DNA of 64,000 nucleotides, taken from the NCBI GenBank assembly GCA_040384325.1, contig JAZKJL010000006.1:124001-188000 (forward strand), written 5' to 3'. The position numbers and the translations under genes are program-made. Below, piece by piece: positions 30,927 through 40,454 of the stretch (positions are counted from its first letter, which is position 1; each line of letters opens with the position of its first letter). The notes under the pieces are model-generated. The model searched no databases. It was not told the origin of the DNA and was given only the letters and a program-made list of their open reading frames with translations. This stretch comes from JACMLX01 sp040384325. GTDB taxonomy: Bacteria; Gemmatimonadota; Gemmatimonadetes; Gemmatimonadales; Gemmatimonadaceae.

Positions 30927-33497
30927 TCAGACGCCGGCCAGCTCCCGCGCGATCACCTGCTCCACCTCGCTCTGCGGCACGAGGGCCACCTTCAGCACCT
31001 CCTCCAGCGTCTGCACCGGGTGGAAGGTGAGCGTCTGGCGCACCTCCTCCGGCACATCCTCCAGGTCCGCCTCATTCGACTTCGGGATGATCACGTGCTT
31101 GATGCCGGCACGATGTGCACCGAGCACCTTCTCCTTGATGCCGCCGATCGGCAGTACCCGCCCGCGCAGCGTGATCTCGCCGGTCATCGAGACATCGCGA
31201 CGCACCGGGCGCCCACTCATCTCACTCACCAGCGCGGTCGCGATCGCGATACCCGCACTCGGACCGTCCTTCGGGATCGCACCGGCCGGCACGTGAATGT
31301 GTGCCTCCACCGCCCCCAGCCGGCTGGCGGGAATGCCCAGCGATGCGGCGTTGTTGGTGGCGTAGGTGAACGCGGCGCGCGCGCTCTCCTTCATCACGTC
31401 ACCGAGCTGACCGGTCAGGATCAGCGACACCGGTCCGCTCACCCCGAGCCCATCGCTGATCGTCTCCACCGCCGCCTCCACCGCACCGCTGCGCGGCGCC
31501 GGCCGCGTGCCGGGGCGACGCACCGAGGCCTCCACGAACATGATGTCACCACCCATCGGCGTGTAGTACATCCCGTTCGCGATGCCGACGGCGTCGGTCT
31601 CGCTGATCTTCTCGGGATGCACGCGCGGACGGCCCAACAGCTCGCGCACATCGGCACTGTCGATCACCGCCGGCACCTTCGCCGCTTCCTCGCCGCCCGC
31701 GGCCAGCTTGCGCGCGACCTTGCGTGCCACCGCGCCGATCTGGCGCTCCAGCTGTCGCACACCGGCTTCGCGGGTGTACTGGCTGACCACGGTCATCACC
31801 GCATCGGGCGTCAGCGTGATGCCGGCACTCTTCAGCCCCGACTCGTCGAACTGGCGCGGCACCAGGTACTGCGTGGCGATGCCGGCTTTCTCCTTCTCCG
31901 TGTAGCCGCTGAACTCCACCACTTCCATGCGGTCCAGCAGCGGCCCGGGAATGTTCTGGATGAAGTTGGAGGTGGCGATGAACAGCACCTCGCTGAGGTC
32001 GAACGGCACGCCGAGATAATGATCCGTGAAGCTGTTGTTCTGTGCCGGGTCGAGCACTTCCAGCAGGGCGCTGGCCGGGTCGCCCTGGAAGCCGGTGCCC
32101 AGCTTGTCCACTTCGTCCAGCAGGAACACCGGATTCCGCGTGCCGGCGGCCTTCATGCCGTTCACGATGCGACCGGGCATCGCACCCACGTAGGTGCGAC
32201 GATGGCCGCGGATGTCGGCCTCGTCACGCACGCCGCCGAGCGCGATGCGCACGTATTCACGCCCCAGCGCACGGGCGATGGACTTCGCGATCGAGGTCTT
32301 GCCCACGCCGGGCGGGCCGTTGAACAGCAGGATCGGGCCGCGGGCCATGGCGCGGGCCTTGGCTTCCTTGTTGTCGGTGATCGGTTTGTCGCTCACCGGC
32401 ACGGCTTCGTCGTCGGCCACCAGCTTGGCCGCCGGCAGCTCGCCGGTCTGGTGCAACTCGGCCTCCAGCTGCTTCGCGCGCAGCTGACGCACGGCGAGGA
32501 ACTCCAGCACGCGATCCTTCACGTCGCCGAGGCCGTAGTGGTCCTCCTCGAGCACCGTGACGGCGTGGTTCAGGTCCAGCTGGTCGTCGCTGCGCGTGTT
32601 CCACGGCAGCTCGGCGATGGATTCGAGATAGGTGCGGATGACCTGCGCCTCCATGCTCTCGCGACCGGCGCGCTCGAGGCGGCTGAGCTCACGCTCCACC
32701 TCCTTCTGCGCCTCCTTCGGCAGTTCCAGCTTGGCCAGCTTCTCGCGCAGCGCCTCGACTTCCTTGCTGGAGTCGTCGTCGCCCAGCTCCTTCTGGATCG
32801 CCTTCAGCTGCTCGCGCAGGAACATCTCGCGCTGGCGATCACCGAGTTCCTCCTGCACCTGGTTCTTGATGTCTTCCTGGGCCGAGAGCATGCCGATCTG
32901 GCGCTGCACGTGGACGAGGACACGACGGATGCGCTCCTCGACGCTGAGCGTCTCGAGCAGGGCCTGCTTCTGTGGCACGTCCACGTCCAGGTAGCCGGCG
33001 ACGAGGTCGGCGAAGCGCCCCGGTTCGGTCACGCTGTCCAATACCTGGTGCACGGCCTCTTCCGGCAGGCCGCGCTTCTCGCCCAGCTCGGTGGCGCGCT
33101 CGCGCGTCTCGCGATGCAGCGCCTCGAAGGCGGGATCCTTGGGATCGATCGGCTCCATGTCCGCGGTCGGGACGACCACCGCCGAGAGGAAGCCGTCGGT
33201 CTTGGAGAACTGCAGGGCGGTGGCGCGCACCTCGCCCTGCAACAGCAACTGCACGCCGCCCAGGCCACGCTGGATCTGGCCGATGCGGGCGATCACGCCG
33301 GTGGTGTAGAGCACGTCGCCCGACGGTTCGTCGGAATTGTCGCGCTGGGCGACGGCGAAGACGAGGCGGTCGCCCTTGAGCGCTGTCTCGATGGCCCGCA
33401 GCGTGCCGGGCCGGCCGGCGGCGATGGGGGCGGTGAGGCCGGGGAAAATCACCTGCCCGCGGAGGGGCAGGACGGGCAGGGTCTGACGTTCAGCCAT
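30927..33497 (-). CDS. lon: ATP-dependent protease Lon
   Basis: 856 residues from ATG with AGGAG 8 nt upstream. The Lon N-domain is about 1-200 (LPVLPLRGQVIFPGL), followed by a coiled-coil region, AAA+ Walker A GPPGVGKT at about 394-401 and Walker B FLLDEVDKL, and the protease dyad S747 (PKDGPSAGIA) and K788 (GGIKEK). A notable extra linker of about 45 residues lies between the AVRQL helix and the Walker strand (about 341-386), where standard Lon has only a few residues, and another short Pro/Arg insertion lies before the protease domain (RRPGTRPAPRSG). Cytosolic hexamer removing damaged and regulatory proteins. Confidence 0.95.
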   Translation of the reverse strand: MAERQTLPVLPLRGQVIFPGLTAPIAAGRPGTLRAIETALKGDRLVFAVAQRDNSDEPSGDVLYTTGVIARIGQIQRGLGGVQLLLQGEVRATALQFSKTDGFLSAVVVPTADMEPIDPKDPAFEALHRETRERATELGEKRGLPEEAVHQVLDSVTEPGRFADLVAGYLDVDVPQKQALLETLSVEERIRRVLVHVQRQIGMLSAQEDIKNQVQEELGDRQREMFLREQLKAIQKELGDDDSSKEVEALREKLAKLELPKEAQKEVERELSRLERAGRESMEAQVIRTYLESIAELPWNTRSDDQLDLNHAVTVLEEDHYGLGDVKDRVLEFLAVRQLRAKQLEAELHQTGELPAAKLVADDEAVPVSDKPITDNKEAKARAMARGPILLFNGPPGVGKTSIAKSIARALGREYVRIALGGVRDEADIRGHRRTYVGAMPGRIVNGMKAAGTRNPVFLLDEVDKLGTGFQGDPASALLEVLDPAQNNSFTDHYLGVPFDLSEVLFIATSNFIQNIPGPLLDRMEVVEFSGYTEKEKAGIATQYLVPRQFDESGLKSAGITLTPDAVMTVVSQYTREAGVRQLERQIGAVARKVARKLAAGGEEAAKVPAVIDSADVRELLGRPRVHPEKISETDAVGIANGMYYTPMGGDIMFVEASVRRPGTRPAPRSGAVEAAVETISDGLGVSGPVSLILTGQLGDVMKESARAAFTYATNNAASLGIPASRLGAVEAHIHVPAGAIPKDGPSAGIAIATALVSEMSGRPVRRDVSMTGEITLRGRVLPIGGIKEKVLGAHRAGIKHVIIPKSNEADLEDVPEEVRQTLTFHPVQTLEEVLKVALVPQSEVEQVIARELAGV

Positions 33498-33889
33498 GAC
33501 TGGTACTCCTGGCACACGGAGCCGTCTGGCACGGCAGCCCCGGACACGATACGGACACGACCTGCGGAACTCTGCCGGACCGCCGCCCATGCCAGGGCAT
33601 CCGATCCACGATGAAGCCGGTCGCGTCACCTGCCGGTCATCTGTGCAAGGCGCGGGCGAGGCGCAACCGGCCAAGACGGCACTCCGGCTCAAACTTTTCC
33701 GGCCTGACTGGCGTATGGGGTGCCAACGGGTCAGCCTCGGTGGGCTGCCGGGCATGCGTGACGTCACCCTCCAGAGGGCGGGGCGACGTCGTGCTGAGTC
33801 TGCTGCCGAGCCCGACCATGACTCCTATGGGTGGGTCCGGGATGCTATCCTACGTCACATCGAATTCCGTCCCTTTTCGCCGGCCCCAC
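33498..33889. other. Intergenic region lon / kinase
   Basis: 392 bp between divergent genes. Besides the lon Shine-Dalgarno (33507-33511 on the complementary strand) and a possible TATCCT -10 element at about 33846, I see no gene or repeat. The reading frame open across it is a GC artefact. Confidence 0.5.
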
Positions 33890-35878
33890 GTGCCTGATCC
33901 GGTAGATGCCACCGCCGACACCGAACTGTTGGCGCGTGTCGAGCGTGCTCTCTCCCCGCAGTACGAGGTGGAAGGAGAACTCGGCCGCGGCGGCATGGGC
34001 ATCGTCTATCGTGCGCGCGACACGCGACTGAAGCGAACGGTGGCGGTGAAGCTGCTGCCGCCGGAACTCGCCTATCGCACCGAGATCAAGTCGCGGTTCC
34101 TGCGTGAAGCCGAGATGTCGGCCCAGCTCTCGCACCCGAACATCGTGCCGATCTACTCGGTGGATGAGAAGGACGGGCTGGTGTACTTCATCATGGCCTG
34201 CATCGATGGCGACAACCTCGCCAAGCGCATGGCCGATCGCGGGCCGCTGCCAGTGGCCGACGTGCGACGCATCCTGCGCGAAGTCTCCGGTGCATTGGCG
34301 TTCGCTCATGCGCGCAAGTTCATCCATCGCGACATCAAGCCCGACAACATCCTGATCGACAAGGATGACGGGCGGGCGATCGTCACCGACTTCGGCATCG
34401 CACGCGCGGTGCAGGACGGCGCCGAGACGCGGCTCACGGCCACCGGCATCGCGATCGGCACCCCGGCGTACATGAGCCCGGAGCAGTGTGCCGGCGATCG
34501 CGAAATCGACGGACGCGCCGACCTCTACGCATTGGGAACACTCGGATACCAGATGTTGGCGGGGCGCCTGCCGTTCGAGGCCAACAGCACGCCGGCGTTG
34601 CTGGTGAAGCAGTTGTCGGAGAAGCCGATGGCCATCGTCGAGCGTCGTCCCGACACACCGCCCGACCTGGCCGGCATCATCATGCGCCTGCTGGAGAAGG
34701 AACCGTCGGCGCGTTTCGCCAGCGCCGATGAACTCTCGGCGGCGCTGGATGGACGCATCTCGTCGGGATACCAGCCGCCACCGCGCCAGCCGGCGCCGCT
34801 GTCCGGCCAGTCGCCGCAGCCGGCGTGGGTCTTCGATGGGTCACGTCCGCCGATGGGACTGGCCTCACGCGCACCGTCGTACGCCGCCGCGACCTCCGAT
34901 GAGGTGGCGCGCTGGTATACGCCGCAGGTGGTGAAGTTCCGCAAGGGATTGGCGCCGTTCCTCGCCATCGCCGGCGTGTCGGTGCTGTTCAAGTTGTTCG
35001 GTGGCCCCGACTTCACCTTCGTGCCGGCGTTCTGGTCGATCGGTATCGCGATGGGGTACGCGCGCCTCTGGCAGGCGGGGTTCGACTGGCGCGACGTGTT
35101 CAAGCAGCCGCGCGAAACGCTGCTGGCCGATGTCGTGTCGGAGAAGGCCGACGATTTCGCCGCGCTCTGGGACCCGAACAAGCGCAACACGGTGCGCGAA
35201 CGTGCGCGCCTGCGCCGCCAATCGGGGTCGGGCGATTCGTTGTTTTCCGACACCGACCGCATGCTCGCCAATGGCGGCTCGTTGCCGGCCGGTGTCACGC
35301 CCGGTTCGGCGGCGGCCGAACAGATGCGCTTCGGCACCTGGTACGATGCGGTGCGCGAAGGCGTCAGCGACCGGGCCGAGATCCAGCGCATGTTCGACTC
35401 GCTGCCGAAGGCGGAACGTGGCGTGGCCAGTGGCATCGTCGGTAACGCCGACGAGTTGCTGTCGGCGGTGCGGGCGGAGGCGGCGCAGCTGGCGGACCTC
35501 GATCGCAATCCGGTGGCGTTGCCGGACCTGGCGCGTTTCGACAGCGAGATCGCGTTGCTCGAGTCGCAGGCCAACCCGCTCGAGGCCGGGAGCGAGGAGC
35601 GCGTGCGTCGTCTCGCCAAGCTGCGACGGGAAAAGCGTCAGGCCGAGGCGGAGTCGGATCGCCGGCGGCGTTCCGGTGAGCGGCTCGAGAAGGCGCGGGC
35701 TGCGCTGCGCTCGATCCGGGTGGAGTTGCTGAAGCTGCGCACCGGATCGTCGCACGGGGGCTCCACCGCGCATGTCACGCAACTCGCCGAACGTGCGCAG
35801 GAACTGGCGCGCGACGTGGATGCGGTGATCGCTGCCGTCGGCAGCGCGAAGTCGCGCGCGTCGTCGGGTACGCGCTGA
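33890..35878 (+). CDS. Hanks-type serine/threonine protein kinase 1
   Basis: 662 residues from GTG (ATG at 33842 is an alternative). The kinase domain is about 25-290: glycine loop GELGRGGMGIVY, K54 (VAVKLL), HRD 146-148 (HRDIKPDN), DFG 167-169, and APE-like MSPEQ. A Pro-rich linker leads to a C-terminal region with two hydrophobic stretches (FLAIAGVSVLFKLFGG, FVPAFWSIGIAMGYARL), then a long Arg/Glu-rich coiled coil. The extracellular PASTA or NHL domains seen in other phyla are absent. It lies 19 bp before its paralogue. Confidence 0.9.
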   Translation: MPDPVDATADTELLARVERALSPQYEVEGELGRGGMGIVYRARDTRLKRTVAVKLLPPELAYRTEIKSRFLREAEMSAQLSHPNIVPIYSVDEKDGLVYFIMACIDGDNLAKRMADRGPLPVADVRRILREVSGALAFAHARKFIHRDIKPDNILIDKDDGRAIVTDFGIARAVQDGAETRLTATGIAIGTPAYMSPEQCAGDREIDGRADLYALGTLGYQMLAGRLPFEANSTPALLVKQLSEKPMAIVERRPDTPPDLAGIIMRLLEKEPSARFASADELSAALDGRISSGYQPPPRQPAPLSGQSPQPAWVFDGSRPPMGLASRAPSYAAATSDEVARWYTPQVVKFRKGLAPFLAIAGVSVLFKLFGGPDFTFVPAFWSIGIAMGYARLWQAGFDWRDVFKQPRETLLADVVSEKADDFAALWDPNKRNTVRERARLRRQSGSGDSLFSDTDRMLANGGSLPAGVTPGSAAAEQMRFGTWYDAVREGVSDRAEIQRMFDSLPKAERGVASGIVGNADELLSAVRAEAAQLADLDRNPVALPDLARFDSEIALLESQANPLEAGSEERVRRLAKLRREKRQAEAESDRRRRSGERLEKARAALRSIRVELLKLRTGSSHGGSTAHVTQLAERAQELARDVDAVIAAVGSAKSRASSGTR

Positions 35879-35897
35879 GCACGGGGCGCACCGCCCC

Positions 35898-38105
35898 ATG
35901 ACCGCACCGATGCCGACCAGTGGTGATCCGCTGCGCGACCGCCTGGCCGCGGCGCTCGCCCCCGCCTACACGGTGGAGGGAGAGCTCGGGCGCGGTGGCA
36001 TGAGCGTGGTGTACCGGGCGCGGGACGTGCGACTGCGACGCGACGTCGCGATCAAGCTGCTGCCCCCCGAGCTGGCGTTCGTGGCCAACGTGCGCGAACG
36101 CTTCATGCGCGAGGCGCAGACCGCCGCGCAGCTCGCACACCAGAACATCGTGCCGATCTACGGTGTCGAGGAGCGCGACACGCTGGTCTGGATCGTGATG
36201 GCACTCATCGAAGGCGAGACGCTCGGCGCTCGGCTGTCACGCGAAGGGAAGCTGGCCGCACCCGAGGCACAGCGCATTCTCGGCAGCGTGGCCGACGCGT
36301 TGGCGTACGCCCATGCGCACGGCGTGATCCATCGCGACATCAAGCCGGACAACATCCTGCTGGAGCGCGACACGTTGCGCGTCATGGTGACCGACTTCGG
36401 CATCGCGCGCGCGGCCGAAGGCGATGGACGACTGACACTGACCGGCGTGGCGGTGGGCACGCCGACCTACATGTCGCCCGAGCAGGCGATGGGTGAAAGC
36501 GAGCTGGATGGCCGGTCCGATCAGTATTCGCTGGGCGTGGTCGGATTCCACATACTGGCGGGCGCGCCGCCGTTCAGTGCCAACAGCACACCGGCGCTGC
36601 TGCTGAAACAGGTCAGCGAGGCATTGCCGTCGCTGTCGCTGAAGGCGGCATCGGCGCCGCCGTCACTGGTGAAGGCGATCGAGCGCGCGCTGTCGAAGAA
36701 GCCCGACGAGCGCTGGGCCTCGTTGAAGGAATTCAGCCAGGCGGTGCATGCCACCGCGGCGCCTTCACGCGCGGCGACCGGACGTTCACCAGCGATCGGC
36801 GTGCCAGCAGTGCAGCTGTCGGCACTGCACACGCGTGATGCAGGGCATCGCGACGCGGGTCGTGGTGCCGCGCTGGCCAATCCGCCGGCGCCACGTCCAT
36901 TCGGCGCCACGCCGCAGGCGTACTCGCTTCCCGTGCCACCTCGCCCTCCGGTGCCGCTGGCCGGTGCCAACGCGGTGCCGGCGTGGGTGTACGGCGCCAG
37001 CGGCAACGCACCGAGCCTGGCGCTGCAGGCCGACCTGTTTCGTGATCGCGCGCGTCGCAATGCCGTGCTGCTGGGCATCTGCGTGGTGCTCAACATCGCG
37101 ACGGGTGAGGCGCCGTGGTTCGTCATCCCCGCCGCGGTGCTGGGATTGAACTTGTCCGCGAAGTGGCGCCCACTGGGGGATGCGGGGCTTCGATTCATGG
37201 ACGTCGTGCGCAACCGTCGCGCAGTACAGGACGCAGGATTGGAGGGTGCGGTGCCGGCAACACTGTTCAGCAACAGCCTCGCAGGTCGGGCGCGCCGATT
37301 CACGAGGCGCGTGAAGACGGCCGCGATCGCCGCCGGTGTGTCGGCGGTGTCGCTGATCATCGGCGCCGGTACCGGTGTCGAGGAATTGATCGCGCCTTTC
37401 GTCGCCGGTGGTGCATTCGCGTTCCTGTCGGCCGTGAGTGCGTGGCGAGCGTATCGCCCGCTTGGCCGACTGGGCTTCAAGTTGCGCGACGTGTTCGGCG
37501 GCAGTTGGCGTGACAGCGATGCGGCGCGGACGCCGGGCACCGCCTTCCGACTCCGTGAGGAAGAGGTCTCGCAGCTGGCCGCGCCCGACGTGGTGATGAG
37601 CGCGTACGGCGAGCGACTGCGCCTGGCGGTCGACGACCGCACGGCCATTCGACAGCAGCTGACCCGCCTCGGTGGCGAGGAGCGCGCGATCCTGCCCGAC
37701 GTGCTGCCGACGGTGGAAGGATTGGTGAGCCGGGTGTCGGAGCTGGCGGGCGCACTGCATCAGCTCGACCGCGACATGGGCGTGGTGGCCGACGGTTCCC
37801 TGGATGCACGCATCGCCGACTTGCGCGCTCGTCGCGTCAGCGAGGACGACCGGACGCTGGTGCTCCTGCTGCGTCAGCGGCAGTCACTGTCCGAGCTGGA
37901 AGGCCGACGGACGGCGCTGCGCTCGCAGCTGGAGAGCGCCTCGATCACGCTGCAGAACCTGCGGCTGGACGTGCTGCGACTGGGGTCGCTGGGGCTTGAG
38001 GCGCCGGCGATGCGCGAGGTGGGCCGGGCCACCGAGCAGGCCCGCGCCCTCTCGAAAGATCTTGCCTACCTGCTCGAAGGCGCACGCGAGGCGGACCGGA
38101 TCTAG
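35898..38105 (+). CDS. Hanks-type serine/threonine protein kinase 2
   Basis: 735 residues, tandem paralogue of the preceding kinase. Glycine loop GELGRGGMSVVY, K53 (VAIKLL), HRD 145-147, DFG 166-168, MSPEQ are all present, so it should be active. A Pro/Ala-rich linker precedes several hydrophobic stretches (AVLLGICVVLNIATG, FVIPAAVLGLNL, TAAIAAGVSAVSLIIGAG) and a C-terminal coiled coil (QLDRDMGVVADGSLDARIAD). Its C-terminal part follows the same plan as kinase 1 (2TM, then coiled coil), indicating a conserved accessory domain. Kinase targets unknown. Confidence 0.9.
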   Translation: MTAPMPTSGDPLRDRLAAALAPAYTVEGELGRGGMSVVYRARDVRLRRDVAIKLLPPELAFVANVRERFMREAQTAAQLAHQNIVPIYGVEERDTLVWIVMALIEGETLGARLSREGKLAAPEAQRILGSVADALAYAHAHGVIHRDIKPDNILLERDTLRVMVTDFGIARAAEGDGRLTLTGVAVGTPTYMSPEQAMGESELDGRSDQYSLGVVGFHILAGAPPFSANSTPALLLKQVSEALPSLSLKAASAPPSLVKAIERALSKKPDERWASLKEFSQAVHATAAPSRAATGRSPAIGVPAVQLSALHTRDAGHRDAGRGAALANPPAPRPFGATPQAYSLPVPPRPPVPLAGANAVPAWVYGASGNAPSLALQADLFRDRARRNAVLLGICVVLNIATGEAPWFVIPAAVLGLNLSAKWRPLGDAGLRFMDVVRNRRAVQDAGLEGAVPATLFSNSLAGRARRFTRRVKTAAIAAGVSAVSLIIGAGTGVEELIAPFVAGGAFAFLSAVSAWRAYRPLGRLGFKLRDVFGGSWRDSDAARTPGTAFRLREEEVSQLAAPDVVMSAYGERLRLAVDDRTAIRQQLTRLGGEERAILPDVLPTVEGLVSRVSELAGALHQLDRDMGVVADGSLDARIADLRARRVSEDDRTLVLLLRQRQSLSELEGRRTALRSQLESASITLQNLRLDVLRLGSLGLEAPAMREVGRATEQARALSKDLAYLLEGAREADRI

Positions 38106-38121
38106 TCCGGCGCCGCCAGGG

Positions 38122-38943
38122 TCAGCGCTCGATCAGCGTCGCGATCAGTTCTGCCACCCGTTCCGGCGACTCTTCCGGCAGGAAATGGCGCGCCGATTCC
38201 AGCACGTCGAGCGTCGAGCCGCGAATGGCCTGGTGGAGCCGGCGCGCGCTGCTCAGTGGATGGAAGGGATCGTGCGCACCGTGGATGATCGCGGTCGGTG
38301 CCGGCACCGCGCCGAGTCGGGCACCGATCTCCATCGTGTCGGCCGATTGCAGCGCCTCGAGGTGTGCGACGAGCAGGTCGCGACCCACCGGCGTGGCGAA
38401 GTTGCGGATGTACTTCTCGATCGATCGGCCTGCCAGTTCCGCGTCCACATAGCCGCGCATCAGATCGGACTTGAGCACGCCGAGTAGCCATGTGGCGGGA
38501 AGGTGGCGCGTCAGTGGCAGTGTCGCGCGGGCCATCTTCACTTCGCGCGACGGCCATTCATCGAACGCGACGCTGCTGATCAGGCAGAGGTGCGACACGC
38601 GATGCGGTGCACGCACGGCCACGGCCTGCGCGATGCCGCCGCCCACGTCGTGGCCGATGAGGCAGGCGCGGTTGATGCCGAGCAGGTCGAGCAGGACGAG
38701 GAGGCGATCGGCGTGCGCCTTGATGTCGAGAGGCAGGTCGCCGGGGGGATCGGAGCGACCGTAGCCGAGGAGGTCGAGTACGACGACCCGCCGCCCCTCG
38801 GGGAGGAGCGGCACCAGGTCCTGCCACAGGTGAGACGAGGTGGGGAAGCCGTGGATGAGAACCAGCGGCTCACCGCCGCCGCGTGTGCCGGCGGCGTAGT
38901 AATAGAGGCGCGAGCCGCCGACATCGAGGAATTCGCCGCGCAC
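38122..38943 (-). CDS. Alpha/beta hydrolase, Asp-nucleophile type
   Basis: 273 residues from GTG. HGFPTSSHLW is the oxyanion loop. The nucleophile elbow is LIGHDVGGG, with Asp as in epoxide hydrolases and haloalkane dehalogenases, rather than the Ser of esterases. A late Asp (HGAHDPFHPL) and His (ARHFLPEESP) complete the triad. The cap is short. Exact substrate unknown. Convergent with kinase 2. Confidence 0.85.
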   Translation of the reverse strand: MRGEFLDVGGSRLYYYAAGTRGGGEPLVLIHGFPTSSHLWQDLVPLLPEGRRVVVLDLLGYGRSDPPGDLPLDIKAHADRLLVLLDLLGINRACLIGHDVGGGIAQAVAVRAPHRVSHLCLISSVAFDEWPSREVKMARATLPLTRHLPATWLLGVLKSDLMRGYVDAELAGRSIEKYIRNFATPVGRDLLVAHLEALQSADTMEIGARLGAVPAPTAIIHGAHDPFHPLSSARRLHQAIRGSTLDVLESARHFLPEESPERVAELIATLIER

Positions 38944-39263
38944 TACGCTCTCGTCCGTCGTTCGATGGTGAAAATCCGCCGTCTCCAAAGCCGAGTTCGG
39001 TGCTGCAGGGTGTCGTGGCGCGATGCCGTCGGGCCCGTGGCCGCGGCGCGGCGGGGGCGCGCGCTCAAGGGTACGCCAATGATGTGCTGCAGCCAACTCA
39101 GCTTTAATAGTCGCTGTTCGGCCGCGGGTGTGGCCGATCGTGGTTGACGGGCAAGCCGTGGGCCAACCGCGCGAAAAAGTTGGGGATTCCCCATGCCGTG
39201 GCGGCGTTCCTGTGCTAGCTTGGAGGTTGTTGTGGCGCAACGTGTTCCGTCCGCATCCATCCT
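38944..39263. other. Divergent intergenic region
   Basis: 320 bp between the hydrolase and the 394-residue protein. It holds a small palindrome GGGGATTCCCC (39182-39192) and an extended -10-like TGCTAGCTT at about 39214-39222. No gene, RNA or repeat recognised. Confidence 0.4.
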
Positions 39264-40448
39264 GTGACCGATCTCCCAGATCTCGAAACTGGCCTGCCGG
39301 CCACGCCGCTGACGCCGTTGGTCGAGGCGCCTGCCGCCCCGCCGCCACCGCCGCCCAAGCCCGTGCTGCCGGACATGCCTGACTCACCGGTGCGTGTGCC
39401 GGTGCGCTGGCTCATGCGCGAAGCGACCGGGGCGGTCCAGTATCGCGCCATCGTGGAGCTGGCCAAGCTGAAACCGGCGGTCGAGGCACAGCCGATCACG
39501 CTGCTCCAGGCCAGTGCGCTGAAGTGCGCGGTCACCATGCACCTCGACGGCACCTGGGGAGGACGGTTGTTCCCCAAGGCTGGCGAGGCGCCGCACACGG
39601 CCACCTTCTCCGCTTTCCGCCACCTGCTGGAGTGTGGATGGGATCGTGACTCGCCCCCGCTGGCGGTGTCACGTCGCTTCCTGTTCCGGTTGCTGGCGAT
39701 GGATGAGGAGCCCGGCATGCTGTACGAGCTGGGCGAGGCGGCGGGGAACAGCAAGGAGCACGCGAAGCGGTTGCGGGCGAACGTGCGCGTGGAGGCTGCC
39801 GCACTGCTGGCGCAGGCCGGGTACGAGCGTGATCCGCGCGTGCGCGGCGCGGCGATCCGGGCCACCCAGCGGGTGATGGACTACCTCCGCTCGCCGCTGG
39901 CCCAGAAGCCGTGGATCCGGGTCGGCAACAAGCAGGTGCTCGATCCGGCCGCGGCACCGCCGACGATGAGCTTCCTGCGGATGGCGGCGTTCATGCCGGA
40001 GCTCCGCACGGAGTACCACATGGGCATGGAGCTGCTCGGCAAGCACCTGATGCAGCCGGAGCCGCGCCAGGAGCCGGTGCAGCAGATCGACGGCATGCTG
40101 GTGCCGGTGCCGAATGCGGTGCTGGGCGACCGCCTGCCGCATCGCAACGCGCTGGAAGCCGACGTGCCGGCGGCGCTGCACTGGCTCGAGATCATGGTGC
40201 GGCTGGGCGTGTTCCGCCGGCACGAGCCGTGGATCAAGATGTTCGAGCGGTTCGTGGAGAGTGCCGATCGGTACGGCGTCTGGCACCCCATGAAGGGCGA
40301 CGCGATGCCGGCGACGACGGCGGCGGAGTTGATCGGCTGGTTCCCGCTGGAGGATCAGAGCACGGAGGGGGAGCGTCGCTGGAGCGACGTGACGCTGCGT
40401 GTCTCGCTGATCGCGAAGCTGATCGGACGTGACCTGAACCTGGTGTAA
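39264..40448 (+). CDS. Unknown conserved-looking protein, 394 residues
   Basis: 394 residues from GTG. The N-terminal 40 residues are low complexity (APPPPPPKPVLPDMPD), and the rest is helical with Trp-rich pairs (TMHLDGTWGGRLF, HLLECGWDRDSPPLAVS, HPMKGDAMPATTAAELIGWF). The repeated short helix pairs ending in Trp recall alpha-toroid folds of the prenyltransferase/squalene cyclase type, but the DxDD or zinc motifs are not seen. No signal peptide or membrane segment. It is followed at 6 bp by a hydrolase gene. Function unknown. Confidence 0.6.
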   Translation: MTDLPDLETGLPATPLTPLVEAPAAPPPPPPKPVLPDMPDSPVRVPVRWLMREATGAVQYRAIVELAKLKPAVEAQPITLLQASALKCAVTMHLDGTWGGRLFPKAGEAPHTATFSAFRHLLECGWDRDSPPLAVSRRFLFRLLAMDEEPGMLYELGEAAGNSKEHAKRLRANVRVEAAALLAQAGYERDPRVRGAAIRATQRVMDYLRSPLAQKPWIRVGNKQVLDPAAAPPTMSFLRMAAFMPELRTEYHMGMELLGKHLMQPEPRQEPVQQIDGMLVPVPNAVLGDRLPHRNALEADVPAALHWLEIMVRLGVFRRHEPWIKMFERFVESADRYGVWHPMKGDAMPATTAAELIGWFPLEDQSTEGERRWSDVTLRVSLIAKLIGRDLNLV

Positions 40449-40454
40449 GCCGGG

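Noticed and set aside
30876..33614. A 912-codon plus-strand reading frame opposite lon
   Set aside because: It is antisense to an unmistakable Lon coding sequence, His/Arg-rich with no domain, and arises from GC-rich third positions.
33700..33720. Heat-shock sigma32 promoter for lon
   Set aside because: CCCCAT is present on the lon strand about 220 bp upstream, but no CTTGAA at proper spacing.
33611..33889. Long N-terminal extension of kinase 1
   Set aside because: No kinase feature upstream of the GTG; the extension is low complexity and probably non-coding. ATG at 33842 remains possible.
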